Source of the DNA: Thraustochytrium sp. TN22
Taxonomy: Eukaryota > Sar > Bigyra > Thraustochytrida > Thraustochytriidae
Assembly: GCA_013306675.1 (NCBI GenBank)
Contig: JABLUY010000166.1
Location: 1 to 64,000, forward strand
Direction of reading: 5' to 3'
Length of the DNA stretch: 64,000 bases
A model generated the notes under the pieces. That model was not told the origin of the DNA and did no database searches. It worked only from the letters and a program-made list of their open reading frames with translations. Positions 1-8,597 of the stretch are shown here, one piece after another. Every line of letters starts with the position of its first letter. Position 1 is the stretch's first letter. A program made the translations under genes and the position numbers.

Positions 1-257
1 GCCTGTCACGACCTTCTGCGCCCAGTGCAGCGAGCGAGCAGCTCTACACAACCCGCGTAGCTCTGAGACGGGCTGCTGGGAGCGATTTCATGAAAGAAAG
101 CAGTTCATTTGAGCACGCGCGATTTGATGTTTCCCTTGCGACCCTGGCCCAGCAGCCCCAGCGTCGCCCCAGCTTGCCTTGAACAAATCCCGTGGGTCCC
201 TGCTTGGCTCTGCTTTGCACAAGCCGCGGCGGCCCGAAGTAAAACCTACCTCAGTCA
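1..257. other. Left-edge sequence, no gene recognised
   Basis: This stretch lies left of the duplicated block that begins near 258. It contains open frames on both strands but none has a recognisable motif. The plus-strand frame that runs into the glycosyltransferase-like gene is simply open in GC-rich DNA. Nothing else is seen. Confidence 0.4.
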
Positions 258-626
258 TCAGGGGCGAAATGAACGGAGTGTGGCGAGGCATGCCGACTGC
301 GCCCTCTGCCCCCTTGAGCGGCCAGAGAGCCTTGGTCGCGAAGAGGGGAGAATTGCAGCCAGAGAGGCACCCCACTCACCATCACTGCCAGGGCCCGCCA
401 GGCTGGACAGCTTCAAGTTGGCGCGGAGCGCAAGCAAACGCGGTACGGGAACGTCTGCCGAGACGAGCGTGGCAGGCGCGCGCGCAAGGGAGCGTCGGGC
501 AGCGCCGGCGCGGCGCGGGTCAGCGGCCGCGCCGTGGCAGGGCAGTCGCAGCGCCGCGGCGTGCGGAGCTAGACGCGTGCGCGGCAGGCGCTACGGCAGC
601 CGTGCAACTCGAAGGCAAGAGTGCCA

Positions 627-663
627 GGAGGAGGAGGAGGAGGAGGAGGAGGAGGAGGAGGAG
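627..663. repeat. (GGA)n microsatellite upstream of gene copy 1
   Basis: A run of GAG/GGA triplets lies about 70 bases before the chosen start codon. It would read as poly-Glu if the long upstream open frame were translated. The same run is present at 3564-3600 in the second copy, with a slightly different triplet count and end. Confidence 0.85.
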
Positions 664-729
664 GGCGGAAGTCCACGCGCCCTGTGGCCTGAGTCTGGGC
701 CGGCCTCCTGCACGCACAGCGTCTGGGCC

Positions 730-2331
730 ATGTTCGAGACGCGCTTTCGTACTGTTGGGTCAGGGGCAAAGACGATGAAGGCACGGCCCTTCACGCGCTT
801 CTGCAGAATGCATATGCGGCTCGTGATGATGCTGACCATGGCTACGATGGTGGTGTACATCCTTCACGTCCTCTACGTCAACATGGCGCAGCCGCTGCAG
901 AACCATGAGTCCATCTTGACCACCGGGAAAAGGCGATCAGGCACACCGCCATTTCGGCCAGACGAAGCCGTGGTTTCGACACAGTGGAAGTTGCGCAAGG
1001 ATGCAATTGAAGTGGTGAAGCGGCGCCCTGAGATTAGCCCAGACGGAAAGCGCATGGGTCCGCCTGGCATTGGACAGTTTCCTGACACGCGCATCAAAGC
1101 GGTCATTTTCGAAGACGGCGTTGATGGTCACGAGCCCTTCGACGGGGATCACTTGAAGACAAGGAACTCGAGCGTCTTCCGAAACCCTGTCAGGCTCCCG
1201 AGCAAGGAGCGCCTTCTCATGCTCATCACCGGCCAGATGTCGCGTTTGGAGCTGGAGAGCAAGATTCTGAACGTGTTCGAGCCGCAGCTTCGTCGCTACG
1301 AAGTCGAGGTGCTACTCTTCGTGAAGGTCTTGGTCAAGTTGGAGTCCCTAAAGCTTCCTCGCTGGCCCAGCCCTTACGAAATCACGGACTGGGACGACGA
1401 TTACCTGCGCAAGTGGGCTGTGAAGGTCATTCCGGGCGTCGTCTCGAGCACGCTCCACATTGAGCATGTTGCTGAGATGCGCGGTGACTCCCCATTTATC
1501 TACCGCAAGACTATCCACATGGACGTGCGCTCCCGGTCAACCGAAGATGTGATGACTTGGCACATCGTCCTTATCAGGGAAGAGAATGACGGCATGATCG
1601 TCTACCCGCCACCGACGAGCAGTTTCTTCCGGCCGGGCTGGGATGCACTGCACAACGGTTGGCTCGACGCTCAGCAAGATACCTTCCGGAACTTCCGCAA
1701 AGCCATGATGTACATCGAGCAGCTCGAGCTGCAGCAGGGTCTCTTTTACGATGTCATCTTCCGCATGCGTGACGATACTTTTGCGTTTGCGGAATTTCTC
1801 ATGCCCCACGATTTTGATCGCGACTCGTTTGCGACGACACAGTGCGGGCTCTCGTCGTACCCTATCGGCTATTCGGACCACAACTTCATCGTGGGTCGCA
1901 ACATTGCCAGCGGCGTACTCCGCGGTTTTGCCGAGGATTTCTACTTCCGTATGACGTCCATGTATCTCTTCGTGGAGAACTACCTGCACAACATCATCTC
2001 GCACCTTCAGCCCAAGATCATGCGCCTGCCGGACTGCGACTGGCCGTTCTTCCCTGTGATGTATGCGGACCTTGGCACCAACCAATGGCGTCTCGAATTT
2101 CGCGAGCTTGAAATCAGCCACCTCTGGCGCTTTGTTTGCACGAAGAAGTGGCACCACTCAACCAGCACCCCCGACGACTGCGCGTGGATCCAGCCCGACG
2201 TTTGGCTGCACCCGCGTGCTCAGGTCCTCAACGCTTACTTGCCTCTTCACATCATTGACAAGAGCGAGCTACCCGATGATGTTCTCGAGCTCGTCGAGTG
2301 GTACGGGCGCAAGTGGCCGGGGCAACTCTGA
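730..2331 (+). CDS. Type II membrane glycosyltransferase-like protein, copy 1
   Basis: The product is predicted to have 533 residues. The ATG at 730 is chosen because a short basic tail and one hydrophobic signal-anchor (about residues 30-55, LVMMLTMATMVVYILHVLYV) follow it directly; upstream residues in the same frame are low-complexity. The lumenal part has the look of stramenopile Golgi glycosyltransferase-like proteins: an early LITGQ motif, then YDVIFRMRDDT followed by SYPIGYSDHNFIVGR, where acidic and arginine residues of a nucleotide-sugar site would sit. I do not recognise a named CAZy family, so the donor and acceptor are unknown. It is the upstream member of a tandem pair, and the paralogue at 3667-5277 differs at only a few residues (for example FVCTKKW versus YFCPKKW). 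Membrane topology is fairly sure; glycosyltransferase function is inference. Confidence 0.7.
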   Translation: MFETRFRTVGSGAKTMKARPFTRFCRMHMRLVMMLTMATMVVYILHVLYVNMAQPLQNHESILTTGKRRSGTPPFRPDEAVVSTQWKLRKDAIEVVKRRPEISPDGKRMGPPGIGQFPDTRIKAVIFEDGVDGHEPFDGDHLKTRNSSVFRNPVRLPSKERLLMLITGQMSRLELESKILNVFEPQLRRYEVEVLLFVKVLVKLESLKLPRWPSPYEITDWDDDYLRKWAVKVIPGVVSSTLHIEHVAEMRGDSPFIYRKTIHMDVRSRSTEDVMTWHIVLIREENDGMIVYPPPTSSFFRPGWDALHNGWLDAQQDTFRNFRKAMMYIEQLELQQGLFYDVIFRMRDDTFAFAEFLMPHDFDRDSFATTQCGLSSYPIGYSDHNFIVGRNIASGVLRGFAEDFYFRMTSMYLFVENYLHNIISHLQPKIMRLPDCDWPFFPVMYADLGTNQWRLEFRELEISHLWRFVCTKKWHHSTSTPDDCAWIQPDVWLHPRAQVLNAYLPLHIIDKSELPDDVLELVEWYGRKWPGQL

Positions 2332-2655
2332 TGAGGCCACAATACAGGCCCCCAAACCGGCGGAAAACAAAGTATTTTGATTCCGAGTCTTGTGCGACGG
2401 CTTTCTGCTCGTCTGGGCGCGTGTAGCGAAGACGCCCTGGCCATGGTCCAGCCCACCAAGCCGCTCGTATCGTACGTCGTTGGCTTGGCCGTTGAGCACG
2501 AGCGACTCGCGCGTGCTGGTGACGGACTCGAGCAGGGTGTCGAGCAAACCGGATTGGAGGTGCGCGACGGCAGTGCCACGCGCTGGCCGGCAAGCAATGA
2601 TGAGATGCGCCACCCTCCGCGCCAACTTGAAGGAGGGAGCGGCGTCGCGGCGAGG
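2332..2655. other. 3' flank of copy 1, duplicated
   Basis: This follows the stop codon of the first glycosyltransferase-like gene and is repeated after the second copy (5278-5594). It probably includes the 3' UTR. No independent gene is supported; open frames here are antisense or out-of-frame noise. Confidence 0.5.
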
Positions 2656-3180
2656 TCTTAATTATTGGCAGTCTCTCCACGACTACCTTTTGGAGAAAGA
2701 GGGCCACTCGAAAGCAGCCCGGGGTTTGGTCGACGCGCGAAGCGTCGACCGGTGAAGGCACGGCCGTAAGGCTGGGCGGGTCGGGCCCCGGGCCCGAAGG
2801 GTCAGCAACCCTCAAGGTTGCCTCCTCCCCCTGGCTCGCGTACCAATCCCGCAGCAGCTCTTCGCCCGCAATTCTCCCGCCCAGGAGAATTGAGACGACT
2901 CTGTCGTCGCGCGTGTCCCATTCAGCCACAGGGGCTGCCTGGGGCCCGCTCCCCACCTTGTTGACGATCTCAATTGAGCTCTTGATGAGCTCCTCCAAGT
3001 GGTATTGCCGCAACCCGTGCCACCTGGTGCACCGCAGCATCAAGTGCGGCACCGTCTCCGGCTCGCCCGTTTCGCAGAATGGGCACTCGTTCTCGTACCT
3101 CTCGTTCACCAGCCCGTGTCTCGCGCCGCGCTCCAGCGTGAAGAAGGCGCCAATGCGCATGCGCGAGATGGCCGAGACGC
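2656..3180 (-). mobile_element. Non-LTR retrotransposon (LINE) 3' fragment
   Basis: On the minus strand this segment encodes the C-terminal tail of a LINE reverse transcriptase. The reading frame begins near 3180 and contains SRMRIGAFFTLERGARH, then the zinc-binding motif CPFCETGEPETVPHLMLRC (C-x2-C-x9-H-x4-C), which is typical of the region after the RT/RNase H part in many non-LTR elements. It continues about 100 further residues towards 2656. The endonuclease and polymerase domains are absent, so this is a 5'-truncated relic, the usual outcome of LINE insertion. Its limits coincide with the ends of the two duplicated blocks. No poly-A tail or target-site duplication was seen. Confidence 0.75.
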
Positions 3181-3563
3181 ATCAGGGGCGAAATGAACGG
3201 AGTGTGGCGAGGCATGCCGACTGCGCCCTCTGCCCTCTTGAGCGGCCAGAGAGCCTCGGTCGCGAAGAGGGGAGAATTGCAGCCAGAGAGGCACCCCACT
3301 CACCATCACTGCCAGGGCCCGCCAGGCTGGACAGCTGTCCGAGGCTTCTTCAAGTTGGTGCGGAGCGCAAGCAAACGCGGTACGGGAACGTCTGCCGAGA
3401 CGAGCGTGGCAGGCGCGCGCGCAAGGGAGCGTCGGGCAGCGCCGGCGCGGCGCGGGTCAGCGGCCGCGCCGTGGCAGGGCAGTCGCAGCGCCGCGGCGTG
3501 CGGAGCTAGACGCGTGCGCGGCAGGCGCTACGGCAGCCGTGCAACTCGAAGGCAAGAGTGCCA

Positions 3564-3600
3564 GGAGGAGGAGGAGGAGGAGGAGGAGGAGGAGGAGGGA
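3564..3600. repeat. (GGA)n microsatellite upstream of gene copy 2
   Basis: This is the counterpart of the repeat at 627-663, with a slightly different number and end of triplets. It shows replication slippage since the duplication. Confidence 0.85.
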
Positions 3601-3666
3601 GGCGGAAGTCCACGCGCCCTGTGGCCTGAGTCTGGGCCGGCCTCCTGCACGCACAGCGTCTGGGCC

Positions 3667-5277
3667 ATGTTCGAGACGCGCTTTCGTACTGTTGGGTCAG
3701 GGGCAAAGACGATGAAGGCACGGCCCTTCACGCGCTTCTGCAGAATGCATATGCGGCTCGTGATGATGCTGACCATGGCTACGATGGTGGTGTACATCCT
3801 TCACGTCCTCTACGTCAACATGGCGCAGCCGCTGCAGCCGCTGCAGAACCATGAGTCCATCTTGACCACCGGGAAAAGGCGATCAGGCACACCGCCATTT
3901 CGGTCAGACGAAGCCGTGGTTTCGACACAGTGGAAGTTGCGCAAGGATGCAATTGAAGTGGTGAAGCGGCGCCCTGAGATTAGCCCAGACGGAAAGCGCA
4001 TGGGTCCGCCTGGCATTGGACAGTTTCCTGACACGCGCATCAAAGCGGTCATTTTCGAAGACGGCGTTGATGGTCACCAGCCCTTCGACGGGGATCACTT
4101 GAAGACAAGGAGCTGGAGCGTCTTCCGAAACCCTGTCAGGCTCCCGAGCAAGGAGCGCCTTCTCATGCTCATCACCGGCCAGATGTCGCGTTTGGAGCTG
4201 GAGAGCAAGATTCTGAACGTGTTCGAGCCGCAGCTTCGTCGCTACGAAGTCGAGGTGCTACTCTTCGTGAAGGTCTTGGTCAAGTTGGAGTCCCTAAAGC
4301 TTCCTCGCTGGCCCAGCCCTTACGAAATCACGGACTGGGACGACGATTACCTGCGCAAGTGGGCTGTGAAGGTCATTCCGGGCGTCGTCTCGAGCACGCT
4401 CCACATTGAGCATGTCACTGAGATGCGCGGTGACTCCCCATTTACCTACCGCAAGATCATCCGTATGGACGTGCGCTCCCGGTCAACCGAAGATGTGATG
4501 ACTTGGCACATCGTCCTCATCAAGGAAGAAAATGACGGCATGCTCGTCTACCCGCCGCCGACGAGCAGTTTCTTCCCGCCGGGCTGGGATGCACTGCACA
4601 ACGGTTGGCTCGACGCTCAGCAAGATACCTTTCGGAACTTCCGCAAAGCCATGATGTACATCGAGCAGCTCGAGCTGCAGCAGGGTCTCTTTTACGATGT
4701 CATCTTCCGCATGCGTGACGATACTTTTGCGTTTGCAGAATTTCTCATGCCCCACGATTTTGATCGCGACTCGTTTGCGACGACACAGTGCGGGCTCTCG
4801 TCGTACCCTATCGGCTATTCGGACCACAACTTCATCGTGGGTCGCAACATTGCCAGCGGCGTACTCCGCGGTTTTGCCGAGGATTTCTACTTCCGTATGA
4901 CGTCCATGTATCTCTTCGTGGAGAACTACCTGCACAACATCATCTCGCACCTTCAGCCCAAGATCATGCGCCTGCCGGACTGCGACTGGCCGTTCTTCCC
5001 TGTGATGTATGCGGACCTTGGCACCAACCAATGGCGTCTCGAATTTCGCGAGCTTGAAATCAGCCACCTCTGGCGCTATTTTTGCCCGAAGAAGTGGCAC
5101 CACTCAACCAGCACCCCCACCGACTGCGCGTGGATCCAGCCCGACGTTTGGTTGCACCCGCGTGCTCAGGTCCTCAACGCTTACTTGCCTCTTCACATCA
5201 TTGACAAGAGCGAGCTACCCGATGATGTTCTCGAGCTCGTCGAGTGGTACGGGCGCAAGTGGCCGGGGCAACTCTGA
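3667..5277 (+). CDS. Type II membrane glycosyltransferase-like protein, copy 2
   Basis: The product is predicted to have 536 residues and is nearly identical to the product of 730-2331. It shares the signal anchor, the LITGQ motif and the FRMRDDT and GYSDHNFIVGR segments. Differences include an extra Pro-Leu-Gln after the signal anchor and substitutions such as SWS for NSS, TYRKII for IYRKTI and PTDC for PDDC. All are compatible with a working protein, and neither copy shows a break. The NSS-to-SWS change removes a potential N-glycosylation sequon present in copy 1. The start is chosen by equivalence with copy 1. The likely location is the Golgi lumen; substrate unknown. Confidence 0.7.
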   Translation: MFETRFRTVGSGAKTMKARPFTRFCRMHMRLVMMLTMATMVVYILHVLYVNMAQPLQPLQNHESILTTGKRRSGTPPFRSDEAVVSTQWKLRKDAIEVVKRRPEISPDGKRMGPPGIGQFPDTRIKAVIFEDGVDGHQPFDGDHLKTRSWSVFRNPVRLPSKERLLMLITGQMSRLELESKILNVFEPQLRRYEVEVLLFVKVLVKLESLKLPRWPSPYEITDWDDDYLRKWAVKVIPGVVSSTLHIEHVTEMRGDSPFTYRKIIRMDVRSRSTEDVMTWHIVLIKEENDGMLVYPPPTSSFFPPGWDALHNGWLDAQQDTFRNFRKAMMYIEQLELQQGLFYDVIFRMRDDTFAFAEFLMPHDFDRDSFATTQCGLSSYPIGYSDHNFIVGRNIASGVLRGFAEDFYFRMTSMYLFVENYLHNIISHLQPKIMRLPDCDWPFFPVMYADLGTNQWRLEFRELEISHLWRYFCPKKWHHSTSTPTDCAWIQPDVWLHPRAQVLNAYLPLHIIDKSELPDDVLELVEWYGRKWPGQL

Positions 5278-5816
5278 TGAGGCCACAGTACAGGCCCCCA
5301 AACCGGCGGAACACAAAGTATTTTGATTCCGAGTCTTGTGCGACGGCTTTCTGCTCGTCTGGGCGCGTGTAGCGAAGACGCCCTGGCCATGGTCCAGCCC
5401 ACCAAGCCGCTCGTATCGTACGTCGTTGGCTTGGCCGTTGAGCACGAGCGACTCGCGCGTGCTGGTGACGGACTCGAGCAGGGTGTCGAGCAAACCGGAT
5501 TGGCGCGACGGCAGTGCCACGCGCTGGCCGGCAAGCAATGATGAGATGCGCCACCTTCCGCGCCAACTTGAAGGAGGGAGGCGTCGCGGCGAGGAGACTC
5601 GCGCGCTATCCCCACGTGGCTTCCGCAACGCATTTTCCTTTTTAGACCACTTCTCGTGTGGCTCAAGGTCGCGCCAGCGGAGCCAACATAACCGTAGCCT
5701 CGGTCGCCGCGGCGGACGCGGACGCGGACGCGCGGAGCAAGGCGGCAGCGCGGCAGGGGTGGGCCGGGAGAGCTGGGCAACGCGCCTGCGCTCGCGCCTC
5801 TTGCTTCTCAGCCAGG
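5278..5816. other. Spacer before the nuclease gene
   Basis: The first 317 bases are the duplicated 3' flank. The remaining 222 bases (5595-5816) are unique and should contain the promoter and 5' UTR of the XPG-like gene. A GGACGCGGACGCGGACGCG run lies near 5715-5735. Nothing else is recognised. Confidence 0.4.
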
Positions 5817-7121
5817 ATGGGCGTGACTGGCCTTCGGCGGCTTCTGGCGTCCAAGTCGCGCGAGGTCAAGCTCTGCGAGCTCTTGTCCGACAAGGACGTC
5901 GGCGTGGACGCCTCTGTCTGGCTCCACATGTACGTGAGTGTCATGCACGAGGACAGCACGGAGAAGGACTTCACCAAGACCGTGGAGAGCTTTGTCAATC
6001 GGCTCACGGAGCTCAAAAGAATGGGCGCGAGGCCCATCGTTGCCTTTGCTGGGGCGCCCAGTCCGATGAAGTCTCTTACAAACTCGTCGAGAAGCAAGAA
6101 GCGCAAGGACAAGGCCGACGCCCTAGCAAGTCAGCTTCAGGAGCACGCTGCAAAGGGCGAAGAGCCTCCTCCCGATCTTTTGGAGCAGCTCTCCAAGGTC
6201 GACGCCGGCGTCTCGCGTGAGCTCGTCTATGCTGTCATTCGGCGGTTGCGCGAGGATGGATTCGCGTACGTGGTGGCGCCTTACGAGGCAAACCACACTC
6301 TGGCGGCGATGCTTCGCGAACGGACCATTCAATACATCATCTCGGCCGACTCGGACATGCTCGTGCACGAAGGAGGCAACCTCCTCGTCGTACCTTCTGC
6401 AGACTGGCAGGTTGGCATGGGAACCCTCTTCGAGCCTGCCGGACCTACAGCGCCTCTGGACGACGAGTCCGGGGAAGAGTGTCAGCGTGACCTTGGACAC
6501 ATCATCGACGAGCTCGCAGATGAGAAAGACTGCGAGCCCCAGGTTGCGGCGGCTGCCGTGTGCTTGGCGTACGCACTGCTCGTCAAGACTGACCACGACA
6601 CCAGGGGCGTTCAAGTTGGGCCTTTGACGGCGCTCCGCGTCCTCGACAAGCTCCTTAATGAGGAGGTGGACGTAACGGAGTGGCTCAAGCCCGAGAAGCT
6701 CGCCTGCAAGCTCATCGCGCACATGGGTTGGCGCCGGGCGCGGAAGGAGGACGTCTGCGTGCAGATGAAGACGGCAAAGGGCGGTCTTCTCGCCGGCGTT
6801 GGGCTCTTCCTCGCCTCGGGAAAGGTCGACTCGCTGGATTTGGACGTGCTGGCCGAGACCGACGTGTCGGCGCTCGTCGGCAAGACAGGCTTTGACAGGG
6901 ATCACGTTGACCTCATCGCGCTGGGGCTACGTTGCCTCCGCGAGAGGTGTGAGTGCAACGGCCTCCGCGAGACGTGTGACTGCGAGTGCAACGGCCTCCG
7001 CGGGACGTGTGAGTGCGACGGCCGTGCGTCCAAGCAACACGACGTGGGTGACGGGGTCACCAAAGTGCAACCCCAGGATGGCTTTGAGACTGTCGATCTC
7101 ACCGAGGGCCAAGATGGCTGA
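5817..7121 (+). CDS. XPG/FEN1-family nuclease-like protein
   Basis: The open frame from the ATG at 5817 gives 434 residues. It starts with MGVTGLRRLL, the usual amino end of Rad2/XPG nucleases, in which this end threads the catalytic site. It continues with the N-domain marks VGVDASVWLH and FAGAPSPMK, a basic KKRKDKADA helix, and the I-domain with VAPYEANHTLAAML and IISADSDMLV. These match the acidic metal-binding cluster of structure-specific nucleases such as EXO1, GEN1 and FEN1. A clear PCNA motif is not seen and the C-terminal third is divergent. The tail holds Cys-rich near-repeats (see 6942-7022). A SWIM-domain frame follows in the same direction, so the true 3' end may involve splicing. 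It is probably not the house FEN1, because the region past the I-domain is unlike FEN1; an element-borne nuclease is possible. Confidence 0.75.
   Translation: MGVTGLRRLLASKSREVKLCELLSDKDVGVDASVWLHMYVSVMHEDSTEKDFTKTVESFVNRLTELKRMGARPIVAFAGAPSPMKSLTNSSRSKKRKDKADALASQLQEHAAKGEEPPPDLLEQLSKVDAGVSRELVYAVIRRLREDGFAYVVAPYEANHTLAAMLRERTIQYIISADSDMLVHEGGNLLVVPSADWQVGMGTLFEPAGPTAPLDDESGEECQRDLGHIIDELADEKDCEPQVAAAAVCLAYALLVKTDHDTRGVQVGPLTALRVLDKLLNEEVDVTEWLKPEKLACKLIAHMGWRRARKEDVCVQMKTAKGGLLAGVGLFLASGKVDSLDLDVLAETDVSALVGKTGFDRDHVDLIALGLRCLRERCECNGLRETCDCECNGLRGTCECDGRASKQHDVGDGVTKVQPQDGFETVDLTEGQDG
6942..7022 (+). repeat. Three near-repeats encoding Cys-rich CEC-NGLR units
   Basis: Three imperfect direct repeats of about 25-33 bases encode GLRETC/CECNGLR-type units near the end of the nuclease frame. 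Two repeats contain the hexamer GTGAGT, which is also a perfect GT donor-type sequence. The repeats could be coding, or part of an unrecognised intron running to an acceptor near 7196 or 7200. Confidence 0.6.
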
Positions 7122-7200
7122 AAGCGAGGTAGATACGGCCAAGCAAGCGCAGCTGGCTCGCTGACTTCGCACTCGCGGTCAGTCTCCGGGCAACAGAAAG

Positions 7201-8316
7201 GTGGCTGAGCTCCACGCTGATGTTCGAACGCAGCTGCGCGTTGAGGAGGAGGCACGCAAGGAGCACAAAGCGCTCACCAACTTACGCTGCCCAGAAGTCC
7301 TGAGCGCTCTCCAAATCTTGCGCAATAACGGGCGCAGAACCCACGAGCTCCCACTCATCGACAACGCCGAGGTCAGCTCGATGCTCAAGGGCATTCAGAA
7401 TGAGGACTGGATCTCGAACATCGGTGAGATGCAAGAGCGCGCGCCAGTTGTCTCCGAGACGGTCTTGCAAGCGCACTTCAAGGACGTATGCACGAAGGAC
7501 GGGGTGCTTGAGAAGGGCTACAAGCGCATCTGCTTCCGCACACACCTGCGCGGATTCGGCGCCTACTACCCGAGCAATGGCGATCGCTTCCCTGACACCT
7601 GCTGGCTCATGCTTCTCTGCCCGAGGTCAATGGTCAACGGCGTGTATCAGGTCTACGCCAAATGCGAGTTCGTGTGGCGCCCAAACAACCGGCCCCCGGT
7701 CATCACCAAGATCAAGGACCAAATGTGCGAGTGTTCCGCGGCGCGTGCCGACAGCGGCTGCGTGCATGTGAGCGCACTGCTGCAGGCCGTCCAAAACCTC
7801 AGACGTGACCATTGCGAAGACGGCCCTGCCACCGACAGGAGGTGCGAGTGGAACCGGCCGAGGCAAGAGGCAGACGAGGAGCTGGTAAATAGTCCCCTCG
7901 CCAGCCTTATCTTCGAGCGAGCCCAGCGAACCCCTCGTGCGAAGAAAAGGCGATACGGCGAACCCGTCTGCCGGCAGAACACTCTTGGCCGACTCGAGTA
8001 CAACCCGTTTCCTCCCGAGGTCCATGCTGCAACACTGCGCGACATCGCCGAGAGGGGCCGCAACAGCAACTACGTGAAAGCATTAGCTGAGTGCATCGCG
8101 GCGGGCGCAGAGACATGCCCAGGTGGGGAGTCTGCCGCCTCGCAAATGTTTACGCCGGTGCTGAACGGTTTCGTGTCCAAGAATTTCTGGAAGGACCGTG
8201 CTGCTGCGGAGCTACGCAGAACCGGCCTCGACGAGCTCCCCATCGACGAATCCACCGAGTTGGCCCTCGATCCCATCTTCGACGAGGACTCTGACGAGAG
8301 TCCTGACATGTGGTAA
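7201..8316 (+). CDS. SWIM zinc-finger protein (5' end unresolved)
   Basis: The frame is open from 7165 and encodes about 371 residues from 7201, but has no ATG before 7381, so part of the start is missing from a simple reading. Two splice models fit. One joins an ATG exon at 7114-7128 (MAESE) to 7201 over a 72-base GT-AG intron. The other joins the nuclease frame at 6946 to 7197, which would make one nuclease-SWIM protein. The central motif CECSAARADSGCVHVSALLQ has the C-x-C-xn-C-x-H pattern of SWIM zinc fingers, found in transposases, MEKK1 and YqaJ-linked proteins. A basic TPRAKKRRYG patch suggests nuclear import. The C-terminus is acidic (DEDSDESPD). A link to the nuclease gene is inference from same strand and an 80-base gap. 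Confidence 0.65.
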   Translation: MAELHADVRTQLRVEEEARKEHKALTNLRCPEVLSALQILRNNGRRTHELPLIDNAEVSSMLKGIQNEDWISNIGEMQERAPVVSETVLQAHFKDVCTKDGVLEKGYKRICFRTHLRGFGAYYPSNGDRFPDTCWLMLLCPRSMVNGVYQVYAKCEFVWRPNNRPPVITKIKDQMCECSAARADSGCVHVSALLQAVQNLRRDHCEDGPATDRRCEWNRPRQEADEELVNSPLASLIFERAQRTPRAKKRRYGEPVCRQNTLGRLEYNPFPPEVHAATLRDIAERGRNSNYVKALAECIAAGAETCPGGESAASQMFTPVLNGFVSKNFWKDRAAAELRRTGLDELPIDESTELALDPIFDEDSDESPDMW

Positions 8317-8527
8317 AGATCATTCTTTTTTTTCTTGGTGCGGTGATTTGGGGGAGGGGGGCGCCGCTGACGAACTGTCATAGTCGACAAAGGCGAGCGA
8401 ACGCACGAACGTCGGACTCCGCCACGGCTGTAGTGAGCACATCGCGAAGATCTCGCGACCTTGACGCCCTCCGTCTGGCACCACATCCGGCCGCGTCGTG
8501 ACGAATTTCCCCTAGCCAGCAGCGCAC

Positions 8528-8597
8528 GCAGCGCAGCCGAGCAAGCATCCTCGTCCATGGCCAGCCAGCAGCGCAGCCGAGCAAGCATCCTCGTCCA
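8528..8597. repeat. 30-bp direct repeat, two copies
   Basis: The 30 bases beginning GCAGCGCAGCCGAGCAAGC occur at 8528-8557 and again at 8568-8597, identical by eye and 40 bases apart. This is a short local tandem duplication in non-coding DNA. Confidence 0.9.

Larger units (their letters stand above)
258..2655. repeat. Tandem duplication, copy 1
   Basis: The sequence from 258 to 2655 matches 3181-5594 nearly base for base. The match covers the upstream region, the whole glycosyltransferase-like gene and about 320 bases after its stop codon. Visible differences are few: scattered substitutions, a 14-base longer stretch near 3336-3350 in copy 2, a 9-base in-frame addition in copy 2 (an extra Pro-Leu-Gln), and small indels at the right end. 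Homology stops sharply at both ends. The offset grows from 2923 to 2946 bases across the unit. The duplication is therefore recent. Confidence 0.95.
3181..5594. repeat. Tandem duplication, copy 2
   Basis: This is the second copy of the block at 258-2655. It begins immediately after the LINE fragment and ends at 5594, after which the two flanks are unrelated. Its upstream part, including the GGA microsatellite, is conserved, so the duplicate probably carries its own promoter. Confidence 0.95.

Noticed and set aside
109-729. Upstream extension of glycosyltransferase-like copy 1
   Set aside because: It reads through a GGA microsatellite into low-complexity residues and would place the signal anchor more than 200 residues inside the protein.
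2247-2650. Minus-strand continuation of the LINE frame into the duplicated block
   Set aside because: The frame stays open by chance, but the sequence is the 3' flank and end of the glycosyltransferase-like gene, present also in copy 2 without LINE sequence.
5595-8400. Terminal inverted repeats around the nuclease/SWIM pair
   Set aside because: I looked for inverted ends near both flanks and saw none, so I do not call a DNA transposon.
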